Source of the DNA: a virus
Virus record (IMG/VR): IMGVR_UViG_3300007523_000006
Coordinates: 53,345-117,344 of that record
Reading direction: 5' to 3' (one strand)
Length of the DNA stretch: 64,000 nt
In this document: one piece after another, positions 8,795 through 17,002 of the stretch
Position numbering within the stretch: the first letter of the stretch is position 1
Layout: the number at the start of each line of letters is the position of its first letter
Position numbers and translations under genes: made by a program
Notes under the pieces: generated by a model
What the model saw: the letters and a program-made list of their open reading frames with translations, nothing else
The model's database searches: none
What the model was told of the DNA's origin: nothing

Positions 8795-10219
8795 ATGGAC
8801 TTCACAGTATTCGACCATCGTGAGCATATGACGGCGCTCACATGGTTGGGTCGTAAAGACTGGATGCTCTATCGAGACATTCCAGCCCAACGAGCCATCA
8901 GCGCTAAACCCCGCAAATTGGTACTCAAGCCCAAACAGCTTCTCGCTCCTGGGCCTGAGTCACCTATTACTGTGGGCGAAAAAGAATTCAACCGCTACCC
9001 CGCAGAAATGTGGAAGGTATTACGGGAGATCATGAACGTCCTTGAATTCGACGTAGTGGGAACCCTATGGTACAACACCTTGGCTAAAGCATTGGCTGGT
9101 GGACCAAAGATTTTTCGACCGTCGCCGCTCCAATGTGAAGCATTGGAACACGCTGAAGCACGATATGCCTTCAAGGACTACAAGCAACCATTTCCGGTCA
9201 TCACACTGGAGATACCGGAAGAATATCGTCAGCAACTTCAGCAAAAATATGGCATTGATGAATCGCCTCGATATGTTCTTGTCAACCATGATGACAAAAA
9301 CCGATTCATTACTGTGAGTGCTTTTTACAACAAAGGAAATATCATTACGCATATTACGCCTGATCGGGCTGAATATGCAACAATTGAAGAAAGTCTCGTT
9401 CGCAATCGAGATCGTCGTCAAGATGACGTACAAGAAGTATCGGCGGGCAAATTTTTAATGCCCGGCAATCCAGCTATTCAAGGTAGCACCGAGGGTGAAT
9501 TCGATGCTGCTGAGAATGTACAACGACTCGGCATTAACTTCGCCATGATGATGTCGCTATACACAGTAAAAGTAGCCGGACCCTTGGATGCTAACAACTA
9601 CAAGATTTGGCAACAAGAAGCAAGGGCAAAGCGAGGCGGTAGCGTTCCAACTCGGAGAGCAATGGAATCGCAGCAAAAGCTGGCGGCTACTATGCAACTC
9701 ATTCAGTTCGACCAGAAAGTCGAATTCTATGACGAAGTTGAAGAACAAATCGAAGTGGCACAGGGAGTAGATATTGAAAGTTTGCACAAGTCTCCTAGAT
9801 CTCACTGGAGACGTGGGCATTTTGCAATGCAACCTTTTGGCCTTGGTCGTCGTGAACGAAGAATGATTTTTCGTAAGCCGCTATTGGTTAGAGCCAAATA
9901 CTTCCTGGGAGATATTAAGGACGCAAGCGTCACTTACACAATTCATCCAGGACGACCGGCTGCGCCATTGCCAGCACCGCCACCAGAAATGATGGTCAAC
10001 ACTCCAACTCAACTCCCTCCACCGGAGCCTGGGTTGAAGACTGGACAACGAATTGAAATCATTCAGGCAGAAGAATGTTCTGTCGGTCCTGGAACTCAGG
10101 GCAAGATCGTCAAGGTAGTTGATCTTGGATCGAACATGGTACAAATTGACGCATTGACCGACGATGGGCAAAAATTCTCGCTAATTACCCCGCCAGATGA
10201 GTTCAAAATATCAGGATGA
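8795..10219 (+). CDS. Hypothetical protein of the MoxR/VWA module, 474 aa
   Basis: Not recognised as a named family. Mixed alpha/beta N-terminal region; a segment 'SPRSHWRRGHFAMQPFG' (about residues 330-346) of a kind found in several bacterial and phage proteins of unknown function; then a Pro-rich linker (about 385-405) and a small beta-rich C-terminal domain (KOW/SH3-like pattern 'GTQGKIVKVVDLG'). GAGGG precedes the ATG. Nine bases behind the VWA frame, so probably in one operon with it and a functional partner. Confidence 0.7.
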   Translation: MDFTVFDHREHMTALTWLGRKDWMLYRDIPAQRAISAKPRKLVLKPKQLLAPGPESPITVGEKEFNRYPAEMWKVLREIMNVLEFDVVGTLWYNTLAKALAGGPKIFRPSPLQCEALEHAEARYAFKDYKQPFPVITLEIPEEYRQQLQQKYGIDESPRYVLVNHDDKNRFITVSAFYNKGNIITHITPDRAEYATIEESLVRNRDRRQDDVQEVSAGKFLMPGNPAIQGSTEGEFDAAENVQRLGINFAMMMSLYTVKVAGPLDANNYKIWQQEARAKRGGSVPTRRAMESQQKLAATMQLIQFDQKVEFYDEVEEQIEVAQGVDIESLHKSPRSHWRRGHFAMQPFGLGRRERRMIFRKPLLVRAKYFLGDIKDASVTYTIHPGRPAAPLPAPPPEMMVNTPTQLPPPEPGLKTGQRIEIIQAEECSVGPGTQGKIVKVVDLGSNMVQIDALTDDGQKFSLITPPDEFKISG

Positions 10220-10225
10220 TCGATC

Positions 10226-10723
10226 ATGTGGAAATGGCCATTAAAAGAATTTTGTGATGTTCCTATTGAGAAACATCCTGGTGCGTTCGGTGCCATAAGA
10301 ACACATGATATTCATACTGGTGTTGATTTATATTGCAAAAACAAAGACCTTGTATTTGCTGTAGAAGATGGCACTGTCGTACTTGTGGATGACTTTACAG
10401 GAAAAATAACGAATACTCCTTGGTGGAACGACACAAAAGCTGTAATGATAGAAGGTGCGACAGGAGTTGTAAACTACGGCGAAATTGAGCCTTATTGTAA
10501 ATTGAATCAAATTATAAAAAAAGGTGATTTAATTGGTTATGTCGTTCCTGTCTTGAAGTCAAAAAAAGAAAACATCCCAGGACATTCAGTTGCAATGCTT
10601 CATGTAGAACTATACAAACATGGCGTTCGCAATTTCGTTGACAAATGGGAACATGGACAAAATTGTCCTGTTGATTTGTTAAATCCGACTCAATACTTGA
10701 CAAATTGCTCCATGAATCTTTAA
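10226..10723 (+). CDS. M23-family (LytM-type) metallopeptidase
   Basis: 165 aa. 'HDIHTGVDLYC' supplies the H-x3-D zinc ligands and 'AMLHVELYKHG' the later His (normally HxH; here LHVEL, so the second His of that motif is replaced by Glu). 'VFAVEDGTVV' and 'KKGDLIGYV' are usual M23 beta-barrel elements. M23 enzymes cut peptidoglycan cross-bridges; here either cell lysis or tail-associated entry is possible. No signal peptide. Last gene before the 10741 terminator. Confidence 0.75.
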   Translation: MWKWPLKEFCDVPIEKHPGAFGAIRTHDIHTGVDLYCKNKDLVFAVEDGTVVLVDDFTGKITNTPWWNDTKAVMIEGATGVVNYGEIEPYCKLNQIIKKGDLIGYVVPVLKSKKENIPGHSVAMLHVELYKHGVRNFVDKWEHGQNCPVDLLNPTQYLTNCSMNL

Positions 10724-10729
10724 TTTTGC

Positions 10730-10758
10730 TGTACAACTCTAAATCTCCGTGGTATACT
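10730..10758 (+). promoter_or_regulatory. Promoter nested in a terminator
   Basis: TGTACA (10730-10735), 17-base spacer ending CCGTGG, TATACT (10753-10758). The -10 box lies at the tip of the 5' arm and in the loop of the hairpin at 10741-10773; the expected start (about 10765) is in the 3' arm. Confidence 0.75.
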
Positions 10759-10776
10759 CTACCACGGAGATTTTTT
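10741..10776 (+). terminator. Terminator overlapping the next promoter
   Basis: Fourteen-base arms AAATCTCCGTGGTA/TACCACGGAGATTT (10741-10754, 10760-10773), 5-base loop, T-run to 10776. It ends the M23 transcript while its loop carries the -10 box of the next gene. Confidence 0.88.
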
Positions 10777-10798
10777 CAATTGCAGGCAAAGGTGATAT

Positions 10799-11980
10799 GT
10801 GTCAAACGAAAAACAACAAATCGGGATTTTGCCCCCTGAATTCGTAGACATGATGACTCGGCAAGAAGAGTTACATCCTGATCTAGCTTCTTGCATCTTT
10901 GAAGAAGGCACATTAGGTAAATGCCTTAAACATCCACTCATTATTGGCTTGTTCTACCATCCCGGTATGAATGCCATGTACAACTCACAATACCAAGCCA
11001 AACTCAAATACATCGCAGAAGCCGAAGAGAAGAAAAACTGGTCCAGCTATATCTGGATGCACGAGCGTCCTTATCGGTTAGAAAAATTCTCTGAAATTGA
11101 GAGTGAACTATCGGACCAAGAATATTGGGAATTACTGGGTAGCATTTGGTCTGATAGTGAAAACCTTTGGCAATACGGCAGCATATTGGGCTGGCTTATC
11201 AACAAGAATCGTTCTGGTCGTGAATCCATGATGGATGAACACGAGAAGAAGCTCTTGGCAAAACTTCCTGATGAATTCACAATTTATCGTGGGCATCAAA
11301 CCAAGAATCGTCTGGGTTATTCTTGGACCTTGAGCTATTGGCGAGCTAAATGGTTCGCCAATCGTTTTCAACAAAAAGGACAAGGCGTAGTAAAGGCCAC
11401 TGTCAAGAAAGAACACGTTATTGCTGTATTGTTGGGACGAAATGAATTTGAAATCGTTGCATTGCCAAAACATCTAAAAATCGACACAGTTCGGAAAACA
11501 ATGAAGCGACTACGTTGGCTCGAAGCCGCAAAAGAAGAATTTGATGCAACCTTCATGGCAGGGCTAGGAAAACGCAATGCAAGTTTGTCTGTGCATGGCC
11601 CGTGGCATTGGGAAAAGGTCGAAAAGAACGCATTGATCTTGGCAAAAAATACGCCTGGCGCTGATAAGGTCGTGGCTCAATTATTTGCTCTGATTCATGA
11701 TACAAAACGTCAAAATGAAGATGAAGACCCGGAACACGGTCATCGCTCGGCAGCATACGCCGAAGAACTATTCAAACAGGGAAAGTTGGATATTACTGAA
11801 GACCAACTTGCTGTATTGATGGAAGCGTGTAAGCATCACAACGATGGGCAAATCACAAACAACCCTACTATTGGCGTTTGTTGGGATGCAGATCGTTTAG
11901 ACCTTACCAGAGTTGGCATTATCCCAAACCCGGAATTGCTGTCCACAAAGGCCGGTAAAGAACTTCTTTGGAGCATTTGA
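10799..11980 (+). CDS. ADP-ribosyltransferase-like domain fused to HD hydrolase
   Basis: 393 aa, GTG start after AAAGGTGA. The middle part has the R-S-E pattern of small ADP-ribosyltransferases: 'TIYRGH' (about residue 164), 'GYSWTLSYWRAKWFANRF' (about 171-188) and 'RNEFEIV' (about 217). The C-terminal part is an HD phosphohydrolase: 'HGPWHW' (about 265), 'ALIHDTKR' (about 298-305), 'EHGHRSA' and 'CWDADRLDL'. Such ART domains transfer ADP-ribose from NAD+ to protein or nucleic acid; HD domains hydrolyse phosphate esters. T4 also carries ART enzymes (Alt, ModA) that modify host RNA polymerase, but the HD fusion here is different. Substrate unknown. Confidence 0.75.
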   Translation: MSNEKQQIGILPPEFVDMMTRQEELHPDLASCIFEEGTLGKCLKHPLIIGLFYHPGMNAMYNSQYQAKLKYIAEAEEKKNWSSYIWMHERPYRLEKFSEIESELSDQEYWELLGSIWSDSENLWQYGSILGWLINKNRSGRESMMDEHEKKLLAKLPDEFTIYRGHQTKNRLGYSWTLSYWRAKWFANRFQQKGQGVVKATVKKEHVIAVLLGRNEFEIVALPKHLKIDTVRKTMKRLRWLEAAKEEFDATFMAGLGKRNASLSVHGPWHWEKVEKNALILAKNTPGADKVVAQLFALIHDTKRQNEDEDPEHGHRSAAYAEELFKQGKLDITEDQLAVLMEACKHHNDGQITNNPTIGVCWDADRLDLTRVGIIPNPELLSTKAGKELLWSI

Positions 11981-11981
11981 G

Positions 11982-12284
11982 ATGCAAACAGTAGGTGATG
12001 CAACAAAATCCATCATGAGTTCCCCGCATTGCAAGGCAGTTATTCCTTGTCCAGTAGTATGTCTACAGGTCTTCAAAACAACGGAGTGCGATTCTCGGTC
12101 GCTTGAAGAACTCGTCCTGAAGCGAAACGAAGTTCAAAAACTGTTGCAAGATAACAACAAACTTAAAAGAAAAGTTCACGCTGCCCAAGAATTCTTGGAC
12201 AGACTTCAAAATAGTCTGCCCAAGAATTCTTGGACAGACTTCAAAATAGTCTGCCCAAGTATTCTTGGACAGACTTCAAAATAG
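11982..12284 (+). CDS. Hypothetical protein ending in the repeat array, 100 aa
   Basis: Not recognised. Starts at the ATG overlapping the TGA of the ART-HD gene (TGAG ATG). Cys-rich N-terminus, charged coiled-coil-like middle (residues 40-75), then 25 residues encoded by the 35-base tandem repeat at 12192-12320. Because 35 is not a multiple of three, each repeat copy is read in a different frame, so the C-terminus is probably a by-product of repeat expansion. Confidence 0.5.
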   Translation: MQTVGDATKSIMSSPHCKAVIPCPVVCLQVFKTTECDSRSLEELVLKRNEVQKLLQDNNKLKRKVHAAQEFLDRLQNSLPKNSWTDFKIVCPSILGQTSK

Positions 12285-12320
12285 TCTGCCCAAGTATTCT
12301 TGGACAGACTTCAAAATAGG
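12192..12320. repeat. 35-bp tandem repeat, each unit a hairpin
   Basis: Three full copies and one partial copy start at 12192, 12227, 12262 and 12297. Each unit contains near-perfect 12-base arms CTTGGACAGACT / AGTCTGCCCAAG separated by TCAAAAT, so RNA or single-stranded DNA would fold into a row of identical stem-loops. It bridges the end of the 100-aa gene and the start of the 12327 gene. Confidence 0.95.
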
Positions 12321-12326
12321 TTTACT

Positions 12327-12833
12327 ATGTCGTCGAAACCAGCACTAATCGGACAAGTGGCGAGCCAAATGATGAAAAGCGGTCGTCCAGGACGGCTTAT
12401 TGCTACAGATAAACAGAAAGAAAACTTTCAGTTGCGACACAAAAAGCATATTGCTTGGGCGATTGACAGCCTTCCTCGAAGTAGTACTGCTGTCCCTGCC
12501 GTTGTTGTCAAGTGCCTTATTAAGTACGACAACAATAGGGTGGTGGAATTTTGCAAGGCTTTACGAAGTGGGCTATTTCAAGGGCAAGACGATCCTGCGC
12601 TTCAACTGTGGAAGTTTTTGCAAAAACACCGTGGACATGATACCGTTTCTGTGTACCAACGGGCGGTCGGTGCTGCAAAGGCTTATATGGAAGGTAGAAC
12701 ACTCAGTTCTCTCAGGCCGTTGAAAGAAGATGTATTTGCCTGGGACGAAGGATGGACGGTCCCGGACGATCTTCTTGGCAACTGGACCCCGGATAATCTT
12801 CCGAAAGCAGATTCGGATCGACCAATCTCTTGA
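12327..12833 (+). CDS. C-terminal-domain paralogue of the 4333 ParB-like protein
   Basis: 168 aa. 'LRPLKEDVFAWDEGW' and the preceding helices align with the end of the 4333 protein ('LYERDEDIFQWQEGW'), but the ParB-like 'GRHR' core is absent. It is therefore a stand-alone copy of the C-terminal domain: a truncated paralogue or a partner/antagonist. ATG at 12327 is preceded by AGG derived from the last repeat unit. Followed by a terminator. Confidence 0.65.
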   Translation: MSSKPALIGQVASQMMKSGRPGRLIATDKQKENFQLRHKKHIAWAIDSLPRSSTAVPAVVVKCLIKYDNNRVVEFCKALRSGLFQGQDDPALQLWKFLQKHRGHDTVSVYQRAVGAAKAYMEGRTLSSLRPLKEDVFAWDEGWTVPDDLLGNWTPDNLPKADSDRPIS

Positions 12834-12884
12834 GTAAAGGCGTTCACCCTAAAAGGTGGGAACATATCAAGAGTGTACTGAAAG

Positions 12885-12915
12885 AAAAAAGCACCGGGTT
12901 GTCCGGTGCTTTTTT
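12885..12915. terminator. Bidirectional terminator between convergent genes
   Basis: GCACCGG/CCGGTGC (12891-12897, 12903-12909), loop GTTGT, A-run upstream and six T downstream, so it works for the plus-strand 12327 gene and the minus-strand 12941 gene. Confidence 0.9.
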
Positions 12916-12940
12916 GTTTGTTCTTTGACTTCTGGAGATA

Positions 12941-14593
12941 TTACTTAGGCTTAACCAGCGTATATCGCACAACTCGTACTTGTCCAAGTTTGATAATCGG
13001 CTGAATCATAGTTTCGCCGACCTGAAGTGAACCTTTGGTGCGAATAAAATCAGCCATCCGGTCTTTGACCAACCGCATATCTTCACCAGGACAGATCATT
13101 TTGAACATATCCCTCAGCGTAAATACATAACCATCATCATTTAGATCAGCCCATTTTGTGATAGAATCCAAAATTTCTGTTCCAATCGTTCGACCTGCAA
13201 TAGATTGGGCCGAATTCCTCGCCGCCTTAATGAAATTAAGGGCTGAAATTGGAAATTGTTCTTCATTGACCGAATGGCATCGCTCAAGTTCTTCTTCTTT
13301 AAGATATGCCGAGAGCATTCTCTCCACTCGCTTATAAAGCAGAGCCACAGCATCAGCACTTGTTGGAGCGCTTGTCATCGTTTCCTTGAGGTATCTTCGC
13401 AAAGAACGCAGGGACGTGGTTCCTGGCTGTCTCGAAATGGTCTGCCTCTCGACCTTTTCACCATCGGTCAGAAGATAATCATAGGCATATTCCAACTTTT
13501 CTTTGCTGATGCCATAAACGTATGCCCTAAGAAACACGGCCTTGACAATGCCCATTCCAACTCTGCGTTTTTGTCCATCCGTGTAACGAGACAACAGGTC
13601 ATTGAGCCAAGTCAACGGTTCTTGGAAATGGTCAATCATCTTCCTAAGAGTCTTGAAGCTGAATTGAGTATTCTCTTGCTTTCCTCTGCTATAAGCGACC
13701 CTTATTACAGTTGCATTTTTGTTGTTGTACAATGATTCATTAGGATTGTTGCCAGCCATTGTTTCTGCGTCGTCCATAGTTCGACCGGCTCCGGTATCAA
13801 TTACCGGCACTTCTTCGTCGGAAATACGACGACGAGTCATAACTCGAATCGACTTGCCAGATAATAGGCAAGCCAAAGAGCGATGACAACCATTTCTGAT
13901 GCCGTCATGATTGAACAGGAACATTGAATCACCGATGTAGTAATTTTTTTGTTCAATGTCTTGAATAAGGCCAAACACTTTGCCTTCTCGCACTTTGCGA
14001 TTCGTGGCATTCATCACGATCAACCAAGCGATTTCCGGCGTAATTGTCTCTTCAGAGTAATCACGAGGATCGCTTTCGCTAATCCTTTTGTATTCAGCCC
14101 AATCCTTTTCTGTGGGGGTCAGCTTTGGAAAGGACATCCTAATTGATTTGGGAATCCAATTAGGAATATTGAAGTTAAATCCTGCGGACGACGACAGTAA
14201 ATCAAGCTGAACCTTTGGTTCGCTCATTTTTAGTTCCTTGAAAATAACACTCGAACAAAAACCTGAGTCGGTAAGACATTCAGGTAACTCCACATCAATT
14301 AGGCGATGGTACTCAATTCCAAATTTTCGATCAATCCAATTTTGGCGCATTTCGACAATCAGAGAAATTAGCTCTTGGTCCAAGTAAAACCATTCTTTAT
14401 GGCTGTTGATGTAATGAAAATATGTATGAAGGTAATCTTCATCGGACAATGTTCCCGGATAAATAGCCAACAAAACCTGCTTTTCATCGGGCGACATGCC
14501 GCTTAACGTAAAAATACGATCAGGCAAACTATTGCTATGACCGATTTTAACCTTTTTAAGCTGTGGCGAATAAAGAAAATAAACATATCCCAT
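12941..14593 (-). CDS. T5orf172/GIY-YIG-like domain fused to ParB-like protein
   Basis: 550 aa. Residues 1-80 match the T5orf172/MUG113 branch of the GIY-YIG fold: 'GYVYFLYS', 'KKVKIGHS', 'LHTYFHYI', 'EWFYL'. Residues about 190-290 carry a ParB-like core with 'NGCHRSLACLLSGK' and 'DTGAGRTMDDAE'; the rest is helical. GIY-YIG domains cut DNA; the ParB-like part is shared with the 4333 and 51487 proteins. A nuclease guided by a ParB-like switch is plausible but inferred. First gene read from its own promoter region at 14600-14650; its end faces the bidirectional terminator. Confidence 0.7.
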   Translation of the reverse strand: MGYVYFLYSPQLKKVKIGHSNSLPDRIFTLSGMSPDEKQVLLAIYPGTLSDEDYLHTYFHYINSHKEWFYLDQELISLIVEMRQNWIDRKFGIEYHRLIDVELPECLTDSGFCSSVIFKELKMSEPKVQLDLLSSSAGFNFNIPNWIPKSIRMSFPKLTPTEKDWAEYKRISESDPRDYSEETITPEIAWLIVMNATNRKVREGKVFGLIQDIEQKNYYIGDSMFLFNHDGIRNGCHRSLACLLSGKSIRVMTRRRISDEEVPVIDTGAGRTMDDAETMAGNNPNESLYNNKNATVIRVAYSRGKQENTQFSFKTLRKMIDHFQEPLTWLNDLLSRYTDGQKRRVGMGIVKAVFLRAYVYGISKEKLEYAYDYLLTDGEKVERQTISRQPGTTSLRSLRRYLKETMTSAPTSADAVALLYKRVERMLSAYLKEEELERCHSVNEEQFPISALNFIKAARNSAQSIAGRTIGTEILDSITKWADLNDDGYVFTLRDMFKMICPGEDMRLVKDRMADFIRTKGSLQVGETMIQPIIKLGQVRVVRYTLVKPK

Positions 14594-14654
14594 GAAAGAT
14601 TATATGGGCCAAGCGACAAATAAGTGGCTCGTTGTGTTTATTTGCGAATTTTTT

Positions 14655-15224
14655 TCAAGATATTTCAGGTGCATTTGATGATTCGATAAAGAAGTCATCC
14701 TCAAGTTTCAATAAATGTTCCAAAGCAACAACTGACCATTTCCCATATTGTAACTTGTATTTGAAAGTATGTCCGACCAAATCTTTGGTGTGAACAAAAG
14801 CCAACCACGGCTTTCGGGTTTTCTTCCAGCAAAGAAGCGGCTTTCTTCCGCAACGCTTGCTGTCTTGGGTGACTTGATCTAAGAACGCATCAAGCTCGCT
14901 GTTCCCCCGCACAAAGACAGAACTCATGTCGATGCCGTCATAGCCGCCTTTGCTCTCTATGACGAAGCGGAAGCCTTGGGGAACGATTAGATCGCCGGAG
15001 AAGACCTCTCGTGCGTGCTTGGGAAGATGATTGACTTGTCCCCAACGATTGCCGGAGCCAACAGAGCGACTAAAGCCGTCACCAAATCTAGTGTTCAGGA
15101 CTTTGGTAAGGTCAAGTTCAGTGCGATTGCCCTTCTTCTTGCCATCAACTTTTTTGGTAGTCTTTTTTTTGCTAAGAATATCGTCAGTGACGAAATCCTC
15201 CATATCCTCAAAATCATGTTTCAT
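14655..15224 (-). CDS. PD-(D/E)XK nuclease, Holliday-junction-resolvase-like
   Basis: 189 aa. 'GNRTELDLTKVL', 'FSRSVGSGNRW', 'SGDLIVP' and 'FVIESKGG' give the E...D...ExK active site of PD-(D/E)XK nucleases, in the arrangement of small phage resolvases and endonucleases. The basic N-terminus (residues 19-32) may bind DNA. Likely role: resolving recombination or replication branches before packaging, alongside the gp46/gp47 pair. Confidence 0.75.
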   Translation of the reverse strand: MKHDFEDMEDFVTDDILSKKKTTKKVDGKKKGNRTELDLTKVLNTRFGDGFSRSVGSGNRWGQVNHLPKHAREVFSGDLIVPQGFRFVIESKGGYDGIDMSSVFVRGNSELDAFLDQVTQDSKRCGRKPLLCWKKTRKPWLAFVHTKDLVGHTFKYKLQYGKWSVVALEHLLKLEDDFFIESSNAPEIS

Positions 15225-15252
15225 GTTGTAACCTCTAACAATTATATAGAGA

Positions 15253-16431
15253 TTACCGAGATATAATGCCGCTCAATCCTTCCAGGTCTTGACGTTGCTG
15301 TTCCAGGTCTTGCAATAATTGATCGAAATCATGTCGCTGTATTGACTGCTCTTGGACCAATTGCTCTGTATAAGTGCGGATATTGTTAATCAAATCAATC
15401 ATCTCGTCGCACTTCTTCTCCACTTCAGATAAAGGGAACTCTTCCCACTCAACAATCTTAGGCAACGGTCGCTCTTTTGGAGGTTTCTGCACTTGCAGGA
15501 TGCGATCTTTTTCATCGAGACTGGTAATGACTTCAAAAGAAGCATTACGTTGAATTGGGTCGTGCTTCTTGCCGTCAAATTGCCACGGCGTCGAGCCTTC
15601 TTTACAAACCTCAAATCGCTGGACGTTTTTGGGAGTTGTCTCTTCAAGAGTGATTTTGAATTCCCAAATTTCTTCAGTGGGTAATTCAATTAGTTTTTGT
15701 GTACGAGCTAGACTTTTAATGCCAGAACATTCATGAACAGCGTCTTCCCATATCGTCGGTTCAGACACAAAGAAAACTTGACCAAGAGGCTCTCGCATAT
15801 CGACAATCCACAATGGACGGTGACGATTACGAAACAACCATAACATGCGACTGCCATTTTCTCTTCGTTCACCTACGGCGACCGCCATGTGTCCTTCGTT
15901 GATGAGACTAAAAATATCTCGAATGCCTGCTAATCTTTGCGGCAATTCGGCATCGCCAAAATCTTTCTTTAACTCTTTGGCTGAATAACTCTCACCAGAT
16001 TCAAATATCCTAAGAAGGATTTCTGAATCGCATTGAGTTTGCAAACCGTATTTTTGTTTCAGAGAATGATATTCACAATCATCAACACGACCATTGTGAA
16101 TCAAACCTATTGATTTGTCCTGGCTGGTAAATGGGTGATTGTTTTGATTTGCACTTGGCTCACCAACACCTTTTGAAGCACCACGAGCATGAATCAACAA
16201 GAGATTGGGATTGTGTTTGGATACTAATTTCCAAACATCCTTCTTGATGAAATGGCTAGATTTGCCCGGTTCTTTGTGATAGAGAACATTGCCGTTAACG
16301 CCGCTCTCCGTACCCCAATAACCAGCAGCATCGACGCCCCGACATTCGCTCTTCTCAAATAATTTGGTTATCAGTTGATAGGTAAGAACTGGCTTCTTTG
16401 ATTCGCCTATGTAACCGGCAATTCCACACAT
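15253..16431 (-). CDS. Class II glutamine amidotransferase, 392 aa
   Basis: Begins MCGIAGYIG, leaving Cys2 as the N-terminal nucleophile after Met removal; this fixes the start two codons inside the longest frame. 'LLLIHARGAS', 'NNHPF', 'IGLIHNGRVDD' and 'DSEILLRIFE' are the Ntn-type GATase motifs that release ammonia from glutamine. There is no synthetase domain; the C-terminal 100 residues form a coiled coil. The acceptor is unknown: a stand-alone amidotransferase may feed a nucleotide- or sugar-modifying enzyme elsewhere in the genome. Confidence 0.8.
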   Translation of the reverse strand: MCGIAGYIGESKKPVLTYQLITKLFEKSECRGVDAAGYWGTESGVNGNVLYHKEPGKSSHFIKKDVWKLVSKHNPNLLLIHARGASKGVGEPSANQNNHPFTSQDKSIGLIHNGRVDDCEYHSLKQKYGLQTQCDSEILLRIFESGESYSAKELKKDFGDAELPQRLAGIRDIFSLINEGHMAVAVGERRENGSRMLWLFRNRHRPLWIVDMREPLGQVFFVSEPTIWEDAVHECSGIKSLARTQKLIELPTEEIWEFKITLEETTPKNVQRFEVCKEGSTPWQFDGKKHDPIQRNASFEVITSLDEKDRILQVQKPPKERPLPKIVEWEEFPLSEVEKKCDEMIDLINNIRTYTEQLVQEQSIQRHDFDQLLQDLEQQRQDLEGLSGIISR

Positions 16432-16445
16432 TAGCATCCTCGTTC

Positions 16446-16964
16446 TTAGAAACCATCCATAGGGCCAGGATTGCCCGCCAATGGCGGCGTAGCCAAACTT
16501 CCTGTACCTCCTGGTGGAGCTACAGGGCCAGCCTTATCAATTGTAGCTGATTGTGGCGGCGGGGCAGATTGATCTGGTTTGTCTGTGCCTTTATCATCTT
16601 CTTCTGGTGCCGTGTCTGTTGTGGCCAACTTATGAATTGGCACTCCCAGATTAGCGACAAGTTTTTCAAGAGATGTAGCACATCCAGCAATAGTTCCAGG
16701 TAGATCATCTTTTTCCTCGATTGATTTCATCAAGGCAACGCCAACTTTTTGTAGCGTTAAAAGATGTTTTTTTTCTTCCCTGGGCCAATTACTGTGTAAA
16801 ATCCGGCGAATTTGATTGACGATACGCTCTGAGAACCGAGTTAAATCTCTAGTTCCCATATTATTGGCGTCATCACGCAGTTCTTGCGCAGCGGTCAATA
16901 TATCGCCGACTTTTTGGCCGAGATAGGCTTGGGACTCGTTAAGTAAAAATTGTTTGAACCTCAT
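16446..16964 (-). CDS. Candidate internal head protein (capsid-targeting-like N-terminus)
   Basis: 172 aa, beginning MRFKQFLLNESQ. Residues 15-110 are helical; the tail is Pro/Gly/Ala-rich and probably disordered. The N-terminus resembles the capsid-targeting sequence of T4 internal proteins (MKTYQEFIAEA), a motif that recurs on four other proteins here. Function otherwise unknown. Confidence 0.6.
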   Translation of the reverse strand: MRFKQFLLNESQAYLGQKVGDILTAAQELRDDANNMGTRDLTRFSERIVNQIRRILHSNWPREEKKHLLTLQKVGVALMKSIEEKDDLPGTIAGCATSLEKLVANLGVPIHKLATTDTAPEEDDKGTDKPDQSAPPPQSATIDKAGPVAPPGGTGSLATPPLAGNPGPMDGF

Positions 16965-17002
16965 GCTCTATTTAGAGAACGTATTCACATAATTTCTCCA
17001 AT

